From Flavobacterium sp. (GTDB lineage Bacteria; Bacteroidota; Bacteroidia; Flavobacteriales; Flavobacteriaceae), in assembly GCA_015234525.1 (NCBI GenBank), contig JADGMX010000049.1:62001-126000 (forward strand): a DNA stretch of 64,000 bases, in the 5' to 3' direction. The notes under the pieces are model-generated. The model searched no databases, was not told the origin of the DNA, and saw only the letters and a list, made by a program, of their open reading frames with translations. Below are positions 9,589-21,002 of the stretch, piece after piece. The first letter of the stretch is position 1. Each line of letters opens with the position of its first letter. Position numbers and translations under genes: made by a program.

Positions 9589-10419
9589 ATGAGTAGTATC
9601 AATTGTCGCGGAAAATTGCTTGATCTGGCTCAGCCACAAGTAATGGGGATTTTAAATGTCACTCCCGATTCTTTCTACGATCGAAGCCGGATCAGCAGTG
9701 AAGCCGACCTTTACGAAAAAGTACAGACCATGCTTGATCAAGGTGCGGATATGATCGACCTTGGCGGCTATTCAACGCGCCCGAATGCCGGTTTTGTAAC
9801 TCAAGATGAAGAGATCGACCGTGTTGTTCCTACCGTGAAGTTTCTGATGGCAAATTTCACGGATTTAATCATTTCGGTCGATACGTTTCGGAGTGATGTT
9901 GCCGCGCGATCGATTGATGCCGGAGCTTCGATAATCAACGATATTTCCGCGGGTTCATTAGACGGTCAGATGTTGAATACGATTGCCAAATTTCAAGTTC
10001 CGTACATTATGATGCATATGCTCGGCGATTTTGCAACCATGCATCAGAAGCACGACTACGAGAATATTATCAAGGAAATGTTGTTGTTTTTTGCTGAACG
10101 AATTCAGCTTGCGCGACAATTGGGAATCAACGATCTGATTCTGGATCCCGGTTTTGGCTTTTCGAAATCGCTTGACGATAACTTTCAGGTTTTAAATCAG
10201 TTGGCCGATCTTTCAATGACTGATCTTCCAATTTTAGTGGGCGTTTCGAGGAAGTCGATGATTTGCAGAACGCTAGATGTGAATCCCGCTGAGGCTTTAA
10301 ACGGAACATCGGTAATCAACACATTGGCATTGACCAAAGGCGCAAAAATTCTGCGTGTTCACGATGTTAGAGAAGCAAAACAATGCGTTGCGCTTTATCA
10401 AAAGATGATCGGGCAATAA
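9589..10419 (+). CDS. folP: Dihydropteroate synthase
   Basis: VMGILNVTPDSFYD, DLGGYSTRP, DPGFGFSKS motifs. Confidence 0.95.
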   Translation: MSSINCRGKLLDLAQPQVMGILNVTPDSFYDRSRISSEADLYEKVQTMLDQGADMIDLGGYSTRPNAGFVTQDEEIDRVVPTVKFLMANFTDLIISVDTFRSDVAARSIDAGASIINDISAGSLDGQMLNTIAKFQVPYIMMHMLGDFATMHQKHDYENIIKEMLLFFAERIQLARQLGINDLILDPGFGFSKSLDDNFQVLNQLADLSMTDLPILVGVSRKSMICRTLDVNPAEALNGTSVINTLALTKGAKILRVHDVREAKQCVALYQKMIGQ

Positions 10420-10893
10420 TTATTGATGATGATAGGGTTCGTTGCGAAGAATCGTAAATCCGCGGTAGAGTTGTTCGATAAAAAACAAACGCACCATCTG
10501 ATGCGAGAAAGTCATCTGCGAAAGCGAAATTTTCCCGTTCGCGCGCTCGTAAACTGAAGGCGGGAATCCGTACGGACCTCCAATAACGAAGATCAGATTC
10601 TTAATTCCCGAGTTCATTTTCTTCTGAATTTCGTCGGCAAAGCCAATGCTTGAGAAAGATTTTCCATTTTCATCGAGCAATATCAGCTGGTCGCTAATCC
10701 CGGTTTTAGTCAGGATAAGTTCGCCTTCTTTTTCTTTCTGTTGCGATTCAGACATGTTTTTGGCATTCTTAATATCCGGAATGACGATCAGTTCAAATTT
10801 GATATAAAATGAAAGCCGTTTGGTATAATCGTCAATTAAAATTTGTAGCGGTTTGCTGTCGGTTTTGCCGATCGCAATCAATTTAATGGTCAT
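10420..10893 (-). CDS. rlmH: 23S rRNA (pseudouridine1915-N3)-methyltransferase
   Basis: LIFVIGGPYGF and SLSQMTFSHQMVRLFFIEQLYRGFTILRNEPYHH. Confidence 0.96.
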   Translation of the reverse strand: MTIKLIAIGKTDSKPLQILIDDYTKRLSFYIKFELIVIPDIKNAKNMSESQQKEKEGELILTKTGISDQLILLDENGKSFSSIGFADEIQKKMNSGIKNLIFVIGGPYGFPPSVYERANGKISLSQMTFSHQMVRLFFIEQLYRGFTILRNEPYHHQ

Positions 10894-11385
10894 TTATCTG
10901 TCAATTTCAGCAAGTAAATCTTCTACGTCAAGTTGTTTGGTGTACATATTCAGCGATCCATCGACGTTTCGAGGCCATTGATCCATCGGAAAATCAAAAT
11001 AAAGTTCGACGCCATTTCCATCAGGATCGTCCAAATATATCGCTTCAGAAACGCCATGATCGGAAATTCCCGTAAGCGGATAACCAGATTCGAGTACTCT
11101 TTTAAAGATAATTGCAAGGTCTTTTCGTGTCGGATATAGAATGGCCGTATGGTACAAACCAGCGGTGTTTTTAGGTGCTGGCGGACCGTTTTTGCTGTGC
11201 CAGGTGTTAAGTCCGATGTGATGATGATATCCTCCTGCCGAGATGAAAGCGGCCTGATCGCCATACATTTGGGTGAGTTCAAAGCCCAGCAATCCGCAGT
11301 AAAAATCGATTGAACGCTGTAAATCGGATACTTTTAAGTGGACGTGGCCGATCCGGGTATTTGAAGGTATAATATAATCACTCAT
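10894..11385 (-). CDS. VOC family (glyoxalase/dioxygenase-like) protein
   Basis: IGHVHLKVSDLQRSIDFYCGLLGFEL; DPDGNGVELYFD. Confidence 0.9.
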   Translation of the reverse strand: MSDYIIPSNTRIGHVHLKVSDLQRSIDFYCGLLGFELTQMYGDQAAFISAGGYHHHIGLNTWHSKNGPPAPKNTAGLYHTAILYPTRKDLAIIFKRVLESGYPLTGISDHGVSEAIYLDDPDGNGVELYFDFPMDQWPRNVDGSLNMYTKQLDVEDLLAEIDR

Positions 11386-11475
11386 GACAAACTGCGGTTT
11401 AATGGAGCTAAGTTACAGTTTTATCTTTTTGTATTTACACCCGAAAAACATACATTAGCATCATAAAATACTACT

Positions 11476-12333
11476 ATGATCAGTGAGTCGCAATTTCAGG
11501 AAGAACTACAATTAACCATTAAAAATGGCATCCGCGAAGACGTTGGTCCCGGAGATTATAGTTCGCTAGCCTGCATACCGCAATCAGCAACCGGACGCGC
11601 AAAATTACTTGTTAAAGATGTAGGGGTCATTGCCGGAGTCGCATTTGCGAAAATGATTGTCGAGACCGTAGATTCAAATTTGACTTTTACTGAAATGATC
11701 CCGGATGGCTCAGCAATCAAAAATGGCGATGTCGTATTTCATGTTGAAGGCAGTTCGCAATCGATTTTAAAAGCTGAGCGGCTGTTGCTGAATTCCATGC
11801 AGCGAATGTCGGCTATTGCAACCAAAACCAGATATTTCCAGGACTTGCTGCACGGAACCAACACAAAGATTCTGGATACGAGAAAAACAACTCCCGGGTT
11901 TCGTGCTTGTGAAAAATGGGCGGTGAAAATTGGTGGTGGTGAAAATCATCGGTTTGCGCTTTACGACATGATTATGCTGAAAGACAATCACATTGACTTT
12001 GCAGGCGGAATTGAAAATGCCATCGCAAAGACAAAAACATATCTGGACGAAAACAATCTTGATCTTAAGATAATCGTTGAAGCGCGGGATCTTTCTGAAG
12101 TTCAGCAAATACTTCAGGCGGGCGGCGTTCACCGGATATTGCTCGATAATTTTGATTTTGATACAACGCGTGATGCTGTGGCGATGATCGGTAAGCAATC
12201 ACAAACAGAATCGTCCGGAAATATCAACGAAAAAACAATCCGTAGTTACGCTGAATGTGGCGTGGATTACATTTCCTCAGGTGCTTTGACTCATTCGGTG
12301 TACAACCTCGATTTGAGTCTGAAAGCATTCTGA
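11476..12333 (+). CDS. nadC: Nicotinate-nucleotide pyrophosphorylase (carboxylating)
   Basis: ILDTRKTTPGFRACEKWAVKIGGGENHRFALYDMIMLKDNHI. Confidence 0.96.
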   Translation: MISESQFQEELQLTIKNGIREDVGPGDYSSLACIPQSATGRAKLLVKDVGVIAGVAFAKMIVETVDSNLTFTEMIPDGSAIKNGDVVFHVEGSSQSILKAERLLLNSMQRMSAIATKTRYFQDLLHGTNTKILDTRKTTPGFRACEKWAVKIGGGENHRFALYDMIMLKDNHIDFAGGIENAIAKTKTYLDENNLDLKIIVEARDLSEVQQILQAGGVHRILLDNFDFDTTRDAVAMIGKQSQTESSGNINEKTIRSYAECGVDYISSGALTHSVYNLDLSLKAF

Positions 12334-12346
12334 TAAACCATTTTAG

Positions 12347-13273
12347 ATGTCTAAAGAGATCGAAGATAAACTGGATACCATTCCGGTTGTAAACCATATC
12401 GCAAGGGCGCTGAAAAGAGTAAAGTTGCCATGGCTTGAAGGACTTTCGCTCTACGAATTGCTCGAGATCTATGTTATAGGTATCGTTGACGGCGCCATTT
12501 CCTACCGCGGTGCCGCAATTTCGTTTAGCTTTTTTATGTCGCTTTTTCCGTTTGCGCTGTTTATCCTCAACTTGATTCCGTACATTCCGATTGAGAATTT
12601 TCAAGCCGATTTTCTTCGATTCATTTCCGAAAGTGTGCCCCCGCGAACTTATGATGCCATTGCGGTAATCATCAACGATATTCTTAATAACAGTAACAGC
12701 GGACTCATTTCCAGCGGTTTCTTTTTGTCGATTTTTTTGATGGCAAATGGCGTAAATGCGATTCTTGGCGGATTTGAAACCTCACATCACGTACTGACAA
12801 AACGTGGATTTTTTCGGCAATACTTTGTGTCGCTCGCAATTTCATTGTTGTTGTCGTTTTTACTTATCGTGACCGTCGCTACGATTGTGGTGTTTGAAGT
12901 CATCATTCAAAGCACATCGATACAGGATGTTCTGATGGAAAGTGTCCCGATAATGGTCATTTCACGATACATATTTGTGATTATCATGATTTTGCTGACC
13001 ACGTCGATATTGTTTAAATTCGGTACCAAACACACCGGAAAGCGCTCATTTATCACGGTCGGGTCGGTGTTTACGACAGTTTTGATTGTGCTCTCATCAT
13101 ATGCGTTCGGTATTTGGGTGGTTCGGTTCTCGCAATACAACGAACTATACGGATCGATTGGAACCCTTCTTATCATGATGTTCTATATCTGGCTCAATTG
13201 CATGATTCTGCTCTTGGGATTTGAACTCGATGCCGCCATTACCCGCATCCGAAGAAAAAATTTGTTTACCTGA
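12347..13273 (+). CDS. YihY/BrkB family membrane protein
   Basis: GAISYRGAAISFSFFMSLFPFALFILNLIPYIP; multiple TM helices. Confidence 0.88.
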   Translation: MSKEIEDKLDTIPVVNHIARALKRVKLPWLEGLSLYELLEIYVIGIVDGAISYRGAAISFSFFMSLFPFALFILNLIPYIPIENFQADFLRFISESVPPRTYDAIAVIINDILNNSNSGLISSGFFLSIFLMANGVNAILGGFETSHHVLTKRGFFRQYFVSLAISLLLSFLLIVTVATIVVFEVIIQSTSIQDVLMESVPIMVISRYIFVIIMILLTTSILFKFGTKHTGKRSFITVGSVFTTVLIVLSSYAFGIWVVRFSQYNELYGSIGTLLIMMFYIWLNCMILLLGFELDAAITRIRRKNLFT

Positions 13274-13328
13274 GAATCAATCGACGTTATTTTGCCTATT
13301 TTTATAAATAGCTAAAAATAAAAAGATT

Positions 13329-13763
13329 ATGCGTTTTCAGTCAATGTTCCTGCTGCTTTTTCTCCTTTCCAATATAGTTGCAATTTCTCAGTCCGCCGAT
13401 GTTATCGGAAAGTGGAAAACCATCGATGATGAAACGGGCAAACCTATTTCAGTCGTCGAAATTTTTAAGAAAAACGGAAAGATTTACGGACGGGTTTCCG
13501 AAATATTCGATGCCAAAAGTCGGGATAAAAGTTGTGAAAAATGTCCGGGTGAGGATAAAGGAAAGCCGTTTATGGGGCTAACTGTCTTACGCGATTTGGT
13601 GCAGAACGGTGACGAGTATAGCGACGGGCATATTCTCGATCCAAAGCACGGCAAACTCTACAAATGTTACATCACCCTTGAAGACGATAATAAACTCAAA
13701 GTGCGCGGTTATGTTGGAGTTTCGCTTTTTGGTCGCACTCAATATTGGCATCGCGTGCAATAG
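13329..13763 (+). CDS. DUF2147 domain-containing secreted protein
   Basis: ADVIGKWKTIDDETGKPISVVEIFKKNGKIYGRV; YVGVSLFGRTQYWHRV. Confidence 0.88.
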   Translation: MRFQSMFLLLFLLSNIVAISQSADVIGKWKTIDDETGKPISVVEIFKKNGKIYGRVSEIFDAKSRDKSCEKCPGEDKGKPFMGLTVLRDLVQNGDEYSDGHILDPKHGKLYKCYITLEDDNKLKVRGYVGVSLFGRTQYWHRVQ

Positions 13764-13777
13764 CAAACAGGAAATGC

Positions 13778-13785
13778 TATCTTTG
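13778..13785 (+). promoter_or_regulatory. Bacteroidota -7 element (TATCTTTG) for priA
   Basis: TAnnTTTG match 17 bp upstream of ATG 13803. Confidence 0.5.
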
Positions 13786-13802
13786 TAGGACAACTTTCCA
13801 AT

Positions 13803-16250
13803 ATGTACTTTGTTCAGGTAATTCTTCCATTATCACTTTCAAAAACCTTTACCTATAGTATTAGTGAAGCCGAATTCAGCTTTGTGAAGATCGGTATGCG
13901 CGTGGCGGTTCCGTTTGGGAAAAATAAGATTTACACCGGCCTCATATCAGATATCCATCAGCAGGAACCCGAACTTTACGAGGCAAAAGAAATTCATCAG
14001 ATTCTGGATCATCAGCCGGTTGTAACTGAATTACAGCTAAAACACTGGAATTGGATGGCATCCTATTATATGTGTCCGATTGGCGATGTGTTTCGTGGAG
14101 CCATGCCGTCGTCGCTGTTGCTCGAAAGTGAAACCATGGTAAAGGCAATAACTGACACTTCCGTGGATCATTCGACATTATCTGACGACGAGTTTTTAAT
14201 CATCGCCGCGCTTCAGCAACAGAGTTCACTAAAGGTTCGCGATGTGATGTCGATTTTGAATAAGAAAACAATTTTTCCTGTTATCCGACGGATGATGGAA
14301 CGCGGACTCTTGAATCTTGAAGAAGAGATCAACGAAACGTACAAACCTAAGTTGATCAGCTACGTCAGAATCGCTAAGCAGTTTTCCGATCCCGCTCAAC
14401 TTTCCGAGCTTTTGGAAAGTCTGACCAGATCTGCCAAACAACGGAAAGTGGTCATGACGTATTTTCAACTACAGGCCACATCAACAAAACCGATTCCGCT
14501 AAAAGAACTCGCCGCGGCATCAGATGTAACGCCAAACGTCGTGAAATCGCTGATTGATAAAGATATTCTCGAAAAATATCAAATTGCTGAAGATCGCGTA
14601 ATCTTTGACGATATCGAATCTGCAAGTCCAACACTCAGCATCGAACAAAATCGGGCATTCAACGATATTGTCAGCAGTTTTGAGTCGCAGGATGTCTGTT
14701 TGCTACACGGTGTTACATCAAGTGGCAAAACGGAAATTTACATAAGTTTAATCGAGAAATACCTCGAATCAGGACAGCAGGTTTTATATCTTTTGCCTGA
14801 GATAGCCCTCACCACACAACTCGTACACCGATTAACCAAACACTTCGGCAATAAAGTGTCGGTGTTTCATTCGAAATATACCAATAACGAGCGTGTTGAA
14901 GTTTGGAACAATGTTCTTCAGCGATCTTTGTCGGCTCAGGTTGTGATAGGAGCGAGGTCGGCTTTGTTTCTTCCATTTGCGGATCTGAAGCTCATTATTA
15001 TTGACGAGGAGCATGAACAAATGTTTAAACAACAAGATCCGGCTCCGCGTTATCATGCTCGCGATGCGGCAATCATGCTTGCCAAATTTTCAGGAGCAAA
15101 AGTGTTGTTGGGTTCAGCAACTCCGGCAATCGAAACCTATTATAATGTTAGTCATGGGAAGTATGCGATGACCGAAATTTTTGAGCGCTACGGAAATGTT
15201 CAAATGCCCGAAATCATACTTGTCGATCTCAAGGATAAATATTTCCGAAAAAAGATGAACGGTCACTTCAGCGATACTTTGGTTGAAGCAATGGCGACGG
15301 CACTTCAAAACGGCGAGCAGATCATTTTGTTTCAAAACCGCCGTGGCTATTCGCCGCAAATGGAATGCATGACTTGCGGTCACGTTCCCCAATGCCGACA
15401 ATGCGATGTTAGTCTGACTTTTCACAAGCACAAAAGTCAGCTCCGATGTCACTATTGTGGTTACAGTATCGCAAAACCTGCGCATTGCCACGCTTGCGGA
15501 AGCATCGATCTTACCACAAAAGGATTCGGAACAGAACAGGTGCAACTCGAAGTCTCAGCACTTTTCCCCGATGCTAAAGTCGGACGCATGGATCACGACA
15601 CCACGCGCGGCAAATTTGGCTTCGACAAAATCATTGATTCGTTCAAAAACCGGGAAACTGATATTTTGGTAGGAACTCAGATGCTGGCTAAAGGGTTGGA
15701 CTTTGATAATGTTGGGCTCGTCGGAATTATGAATGCCGACAACATGCTTTATCACCCCGATTTTCGGGCGTTTGAACGCAGCTATCAAATGATCGCCCAG
15801 GTATCGGGCAGGGCAGGACGTTCCGGAAAACAAGGGAAGGTGATGATTCAAACCTACAATCCGCATCACAACACGATATTGCAAGTCACTCACAACGATT
15901 ATATCGGAATGTATAAGGAGCAACTTTACGAAAGGCAGATTTATAAGTATCCGCCGTTTTTTAAGTTAATCCGACTTACGTTGCGCCATCGCGACTTCGA
16001 GATTCTCAAGCAAGGTTCGGTTTGGCTTTATCAGGTTTTGACCGATAATTTGCAGATGCCGGTACTTGGGCCCGAGGAACCGCCAATCAGCCGGATCAGA
16101 AATGAGTACATCCGAACCATTATGATCAAAATCCCGCCCCAAATGCCACTTGAAGGCACAAAAAAAACTATCCGTAGAATATTGGATAGTTTTGAGAGTG
16201 TGGCACAATACCGATCGGTAAAAGTGACGATAAACGTTGATGTTTATTAG
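13803..16250 (+). CDS. priA: Primosomal protein N' (replication restart helicase)
   Basis: GVTSSGKTEIY Walker A, DEEHE, zinc-binding cysteines CMTCGHVPQCRQCD / CHYCG / CHACG. Confidence 0.96.
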   Translation: MYFVQVILPLSLSKTFTYSISEAEFSFVKIGMRVAVPFGKNKIYTGLISDIHQQEPELYEAKEIHQILDHQPVVTELQLKHWNWMASYYMCPIGDVFRGAMPSSLLLESETMVKAITDTSVDHSTLSDDEFLIIAALQQQSSLKVRDVMSILNKKTIFPVIRRMMERGLLNLEEEINETYKPKLISYVRIAKQFSDPAQLSELLESLTRSAKQRKVVMTYFQLQATSTKPIPLKELAAASDVTPNVVKSLIDKDILEKYQIAEDRVIFDDIESASPTLSIEQNRAFNDIVSSFESQDVCLLHGVTSSGKTEIYISLIEKYLESGQQVLYLLPEIALTTQLVHRLTKHFGNKVSVFHSKYTNNERVEVWNNVLQRSLSAQVVIGARSALFLPFADLKLIIIDEEHEQMFKQQDPAPRYHARDAAIMLAKFSGAKVLLGSATPAIETYYNVSHGKYAMTEIFERYGNVQMPEIILVDLKDKYFRKKMNGHFSDTLVEAMATALQNGEQIILFQNRRGYSPQMECMTCGHVPQCRQCDVSLTFHKHKSQLRCHYCGYSIAKPAHCHACGSIDLTTKGFGTEQVQLEVSALFPDAKVGRMDHDTTRGKFGFDKIIDSFKNRETDILVGTQMLAKGLDFDNVGLVGIMNADNMLYHPDFRAFERSYQMIAQVSGRAGRSGKQGKVMIQTYNPHHNTILQVTHNDYIGMYKEQLYERQIYKYPPFFKLIRLTLRHRDFEILKQGSVWLYQVLTDNLQMPVLGPEEPPISRIRNEYIRTIMIKIPPQMPLEGTKKTIRRILDSFESVAQYRSVKVTINVDVY

Positions 16251-16942
16251 GCAATTGCCAAAGCACGAACCAGATCTTCTTTTTTATTGCGGCTAAGTGG
16301 TATTTTTGTTATTCCGATTTCAGCGTATTTAGAATTAAACCTTTCGACTTTATCGATATTGATGATATACGATTTGTGAACTCGGATGAATTTGTCTTTT
16401 GAAAGGTCTTTCTCAAAAGATTTCATTGTCGACAATACAAGGTTGCTATCTTCTTCGGTTACAACTTTTACGTAATCTCCGTAAGCTTCGATCCATTTGA
16501 TCTTAGAGGTGAAAACTTTAAGTTTCTTTAAGTTGCTCTTTATGAAGATGTGCTCTCCGTCTTCTTCGTGGTTTTCCTTTTTAAGTAAATGGAAATCCAT
16601 TGCACGCTTTACTGATGCATTAAAACGATCAAGTGCAATCGGTTTCTGTAGGTAGTCCGTTGCATCATAATCAAAAGCTTTCAGCGCGTATTCGGCTTTA
16701 GAAGTAATAAAGATGATTTGGGGTTTCATCTTTAATCCGTCCAAAAAGTCAAAGCCACTGATCACGGGCATCTCGATATCTAGGAAAATCAAGTCAACCG
16801 TATGCACCGACATGCAATTTTTTGCTTCAATTGCGTTAGAAAAATCACCAACCAAATGTAAATTCGGATGATTATTCACTAACTTTGCGATGATCATTCT
16901 CTGGATCGAGCTGTCATCTACAACGACACAATTTAGTTTCAT
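16247..16942 (-). CDS. LytTR-family response regulator
   Basis: Receiver domain (VDLIFLDIEMP) plus LytTR C-terminus (KWIEAYGDYVKVVTE, FIRVHKSYIINIDKVE). Confidence 0.93.
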   Translation of the reverse strand: MKLNCVVVDDSSIQRMIIAKLVNNHPNLHLVGDFSNAIEAKNCMSVHTVDLIFLDIEMPVISGFDFLDGLKMKPQIIFITSKAEYALKAFDYDATDYLQKPIALDRFNASVKRAMDFHLLKKENHEEDGEHIFIKSNLKKLKVFTSKIKWIEAYGDYVKVVTEEDSNLVLSTMKSFEKDLSKDKFIRVHKSYIINIDKVERFNSKYAEIGITKIPLSRNKKEDLVRALAIA

Positions 16943-17070
16943 AATTTATTTATTATAGATTTGGAACAACGAAAATAATCGGATTTTTTTTATAAAACTA
17001 ATTTTAATCGGCTTTTTTCGTAATTGAACGAATAAAGTTGAATTTCGCTTGCAGATTAAATTTATTTCAT

Positions 17071-17078
17071 TACTTTTG
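17071..17078 (+). promoter_or_regulatory. Bacteroidota -7 element (TACTTTTG) for the rpsF operon
   Basis: TAnnTTTG match upstream of rpsF. Confidence 0.65.
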
Positions 17079-17109
17079 CACTCATTTTAAATAATCTAAA
17101 CATATTTTT

Positions 17110-17451
17110 ATGAATCATTATGAAACTGTTTTCATTTTAAATCCCGTTTTATCTGAGGTTCAGGTAAAGGAAACAGTAAGCAAATTTGAAGAATTTCTTA
17201 CTTCACGCGGTGCCGAAATGGTAGCTAAAGAGGATTGGGGTCTGAAAAAAATGGCTTACGAAATCCAAAACAAGAAAAGTGGATTCTACCACTTGTTCGA
17301 GTACAAAGTTCCGGGCGATGTTCTTATCGCTTTCGAAACCGAATTCAGACGTGACGAAAGAATCATGCGTTTTTTGACTGTAAGTCTTGACAAACACGCG
17401 ATTTCATGGGCTGAGAGAAGAAGAGAAAAACAAAAAACTGCTAAAGCTTAA
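17110..17451 (+). CDS. rpsF: 30S ribosomal protein S6
   Basis: MNHYETVFILNPVLSEVQVKETV; followed by rpsR and rplI. Confidence 0.97.
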   Translation: MNHYETVFILNPVLSEVQVKETVSKFEEFLTSRGAEMVAKEDWGLKKMAYEIQNKKSGFYHLFEYKVPGDVLIAFETEFRRDERIMRFLTVSLDKHAISWAERRREKQKTAKA

Positions 17452-17454
17452 ATC

Positions 17455-17751
17455 ATGGCTACATTACAACAATCAGCTTCAGGAAAAAAAGAAGGGGATA
17501 TCAGATATCTTACTCCTTTAAATATCGAAACTAACAAAGCAAAGAAATATTGCCGTTTCAAAAAATCAGGTATCAAGTACGTAGATTACAAAGACCCTGA
17601 TTTCCTTTTAAAGTTCGTTAACGAGCAAGGAAAAATTCTTCCACGCCGTCTAACTGGAACTTCATTGAAATTCCAAAGAAAAGTGTCTGTTGCCGTTAAA
17701 CGCGCACGTCACCTAGCATTAATGCCATATGTGGCTGATTTACTAAAATAA
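17455..17751 (+). CDS. rpsR: 30S ribosomal protein S18
   Basis: [48 protein letters not shown]. Confidence 0.97.
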   Translation: MATLQQSASGKKEGDIRYLTPLNIETNKAKKYCRFKKSGIKYVDYKDPDFLLKFVNEQGKILPRRLTGTSLKFQRKVSVAVKRARHLALMPYVADLLK

Positions 17752-17764
17752 TAAAGAGGCTATC

Positions 17765-18205
17765 ATGGAACTTATATTAAAGAAAGACGTACAAGATTTA
17801 GGTTTTAAAGATGACGTAGTAACAGTAAAAGCTGGTTACGGTCGTAACTTCCTAATCCCTCAAGGTTTTGCTCAAATGGCAACACCATCAGCTAAAAAAG
17901 TACTTGCTGAAAACCTAAAGCAAAAAGCTCATAAAGAAGCTAAAGTAATCGACGACGCTAAGAAAGTTGCCGAAGCACTTAAAGCTCTTGAAATCAAAAT
18001 TACTGCAAAAGCAGGTGGTGATAAACTTTTCGGTTCAATCACAAACATCGATATCGCTGAAGCTCTTGAAAAAGCAGGACAGCCTATCGACAGGAAATTC
18101 ATCACAAGCGGAATCGTAAAACGCACCGGTAAATACAACGCCAGCGTACGCCTTCACCGCGATGTGGTAATCGAACTTCCTTACGAGATCGTTGCCGAGA
18201 AATAA
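17765..18205 (+). CDS. rplI: 50S ribosomal protein L9
   Basis: MELILKKDVQDLGFKDDVVTVKAGYGRNFLIPQGFA. Confidence 0.97.
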   Translation: MELILKKDVQDLGFKDDVVTVKAGYGRNFLIPQGFAQMATPSAKKVLAENLKQKAHKEAKVIDDAKKVAEALKALEIKITAKAGGDKLFGSITNIDIAEALEKAGQPIDRKFITSGIVKRTGKYNASVRLHRDVVIELPYEIVAEK

Positions 18206-18226
18206 TATTCTCAAAACATTATAATC

Positions 18227-18257
18227 AAGTCCCTGCGCAAGTCGGGACTTTTTTTTA
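18227..18257 (+). terminator. Rho-independent terminator after rplI
   Basis: AAGTCCC...GGGACTT stem followed by an 8-T run. Confidence 0.85.
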
Positions 18258-18262
18258 TTTTA

Positions 18263-18348
18263 GAGCTATTCCCGCTTTACGCTTTTATCTTTTTTATCTA
18301 CGCTACCGCTACGTTAAAAAAGGATATCGGCTGCAATCGGGGCTAAGG
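18263..18348 (+). repeat. Dispersed intergenic repeat, copy A
   Basis: GAGCTATTCCCGCTTTACGCTTTTATCTTTTTTATCTACGCTACCGCTACGTTAAAAAAGGATATCGGCTGCAATCGGGGCTAAGG. Aligns with copies B-E. Confidence 0.85.
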
Positions 18349-18397
18349 ATGCAAGGTAGAAGGTTAAAAGTCTGCTCATCACGGCCTAGCATGTTCC

Positions 18398-18450
18398 TAA
18401 CTCCTAAACCCTAAACCCTGACCCCAAAACCCAAAACCCAACACCCAAAC
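18398..18450 (-). other. Telomere-like C-rich tract; minus strand is a canonical G-quadruplex motif
   Basis: Minus strand reads GTTTGGGTGTTGGGTTTTGGGTTTTGGGGTCAGGGTTTAGGGTTTAGG: six G-tracts of at least 3 with 3-4 nt loops. Confidence 0.75.
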
Positions 18451-18451
18451 A

Positions 18452-18925
18452 ATGAAATACTCCCGCCTCACCACCGAACAATTCGCCGAACTCCACCAGG
18501 AATTTATAAACTTCCTTTCAGCTCAATCAATCGATAAAGCCGAATGGGATAAACTCAAAGCCGAACAACCGCACATCGCCGAACAAGAACTCGACGTATT
18601 CTCCGATTTAATTTGGGAAGGAGTGCTCACCAGAGCCGAATTCCTCGAGCACTTTTCGAAAAATCACATTTTCCTATTCCGCTGTGGCGAGACCCAAATG
18701 CACTCAATCGTACTAAAGGCAATGAACCCCGAAATTGATTTCCTCACTCGCGAAGGCCTTCAATGGTTGTCAGATAACATGTTTACCGATAACGTCGAAA
18801 TGAAAATCGGAAACAAAGATTTTAGCGCCGACCGAAATCAGGATATCTTCGGACTCATTCAACAAGGCGCGTTTCTCAGCGACGGCCAGCTCTACAAACA
18901 AATTGATACGATTGTCAATAGCTAA
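18452..18925 (+). CDS. DUF6495 family protein
   Basis: 157 aa, MKYSRLTTEQFAELHQEFINFLSAQSIDKAEWDKLK; resembles a conserved Flavobacteriia family. Confidence 0.75.
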   Translation: MKYSRLTTEQFAELHQEFINFLSAQSIDKAEWDKLKAEQPHIAEQELDVFSDLIWEGVLTRAEFLEHFSKNHIFLFRCGETQMHSIVLKAMNPEIDFLTREGLQWLSDNMFTDNVEMKIGNKDFSADRNQDIFGLIQQGAFLSDGQLYKQIDTIVNS

Positions 18926-18968
18926 TCACTACTATTTTCGGGAATATTGGTTAAATTCGTGCTATTAG

Positions 18969-20993
<2,025 letters not shown>

Positions 20994-21002
20994 ATTTCTG
21001 AT

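Noticed and set aside
11767-12198. 143-aa minus ORF within nadC
   Set aside because: Shadow ORF opposite a strongly supported gene.
15114-15923. Two antisense ORFs (143 and 122 aa) inside priA
   Set aside because: Antisense to conserved helicase motifs; no recognisable domain.
16976-17030. Imperfect AATCGGATTTTTTT / AATCGGCTTTTTTC direct repeat between the LytTR regulator and rpsF
   Set aside because: Low-complexity T-rich sequence; not distinguishable from background.
18398-18450. C-rich tract interpreted as a real chromosome end/telomere or CRISPR-like array
   Set aside because: Short, irregular and internal between genes; no spacer/repeat structure.
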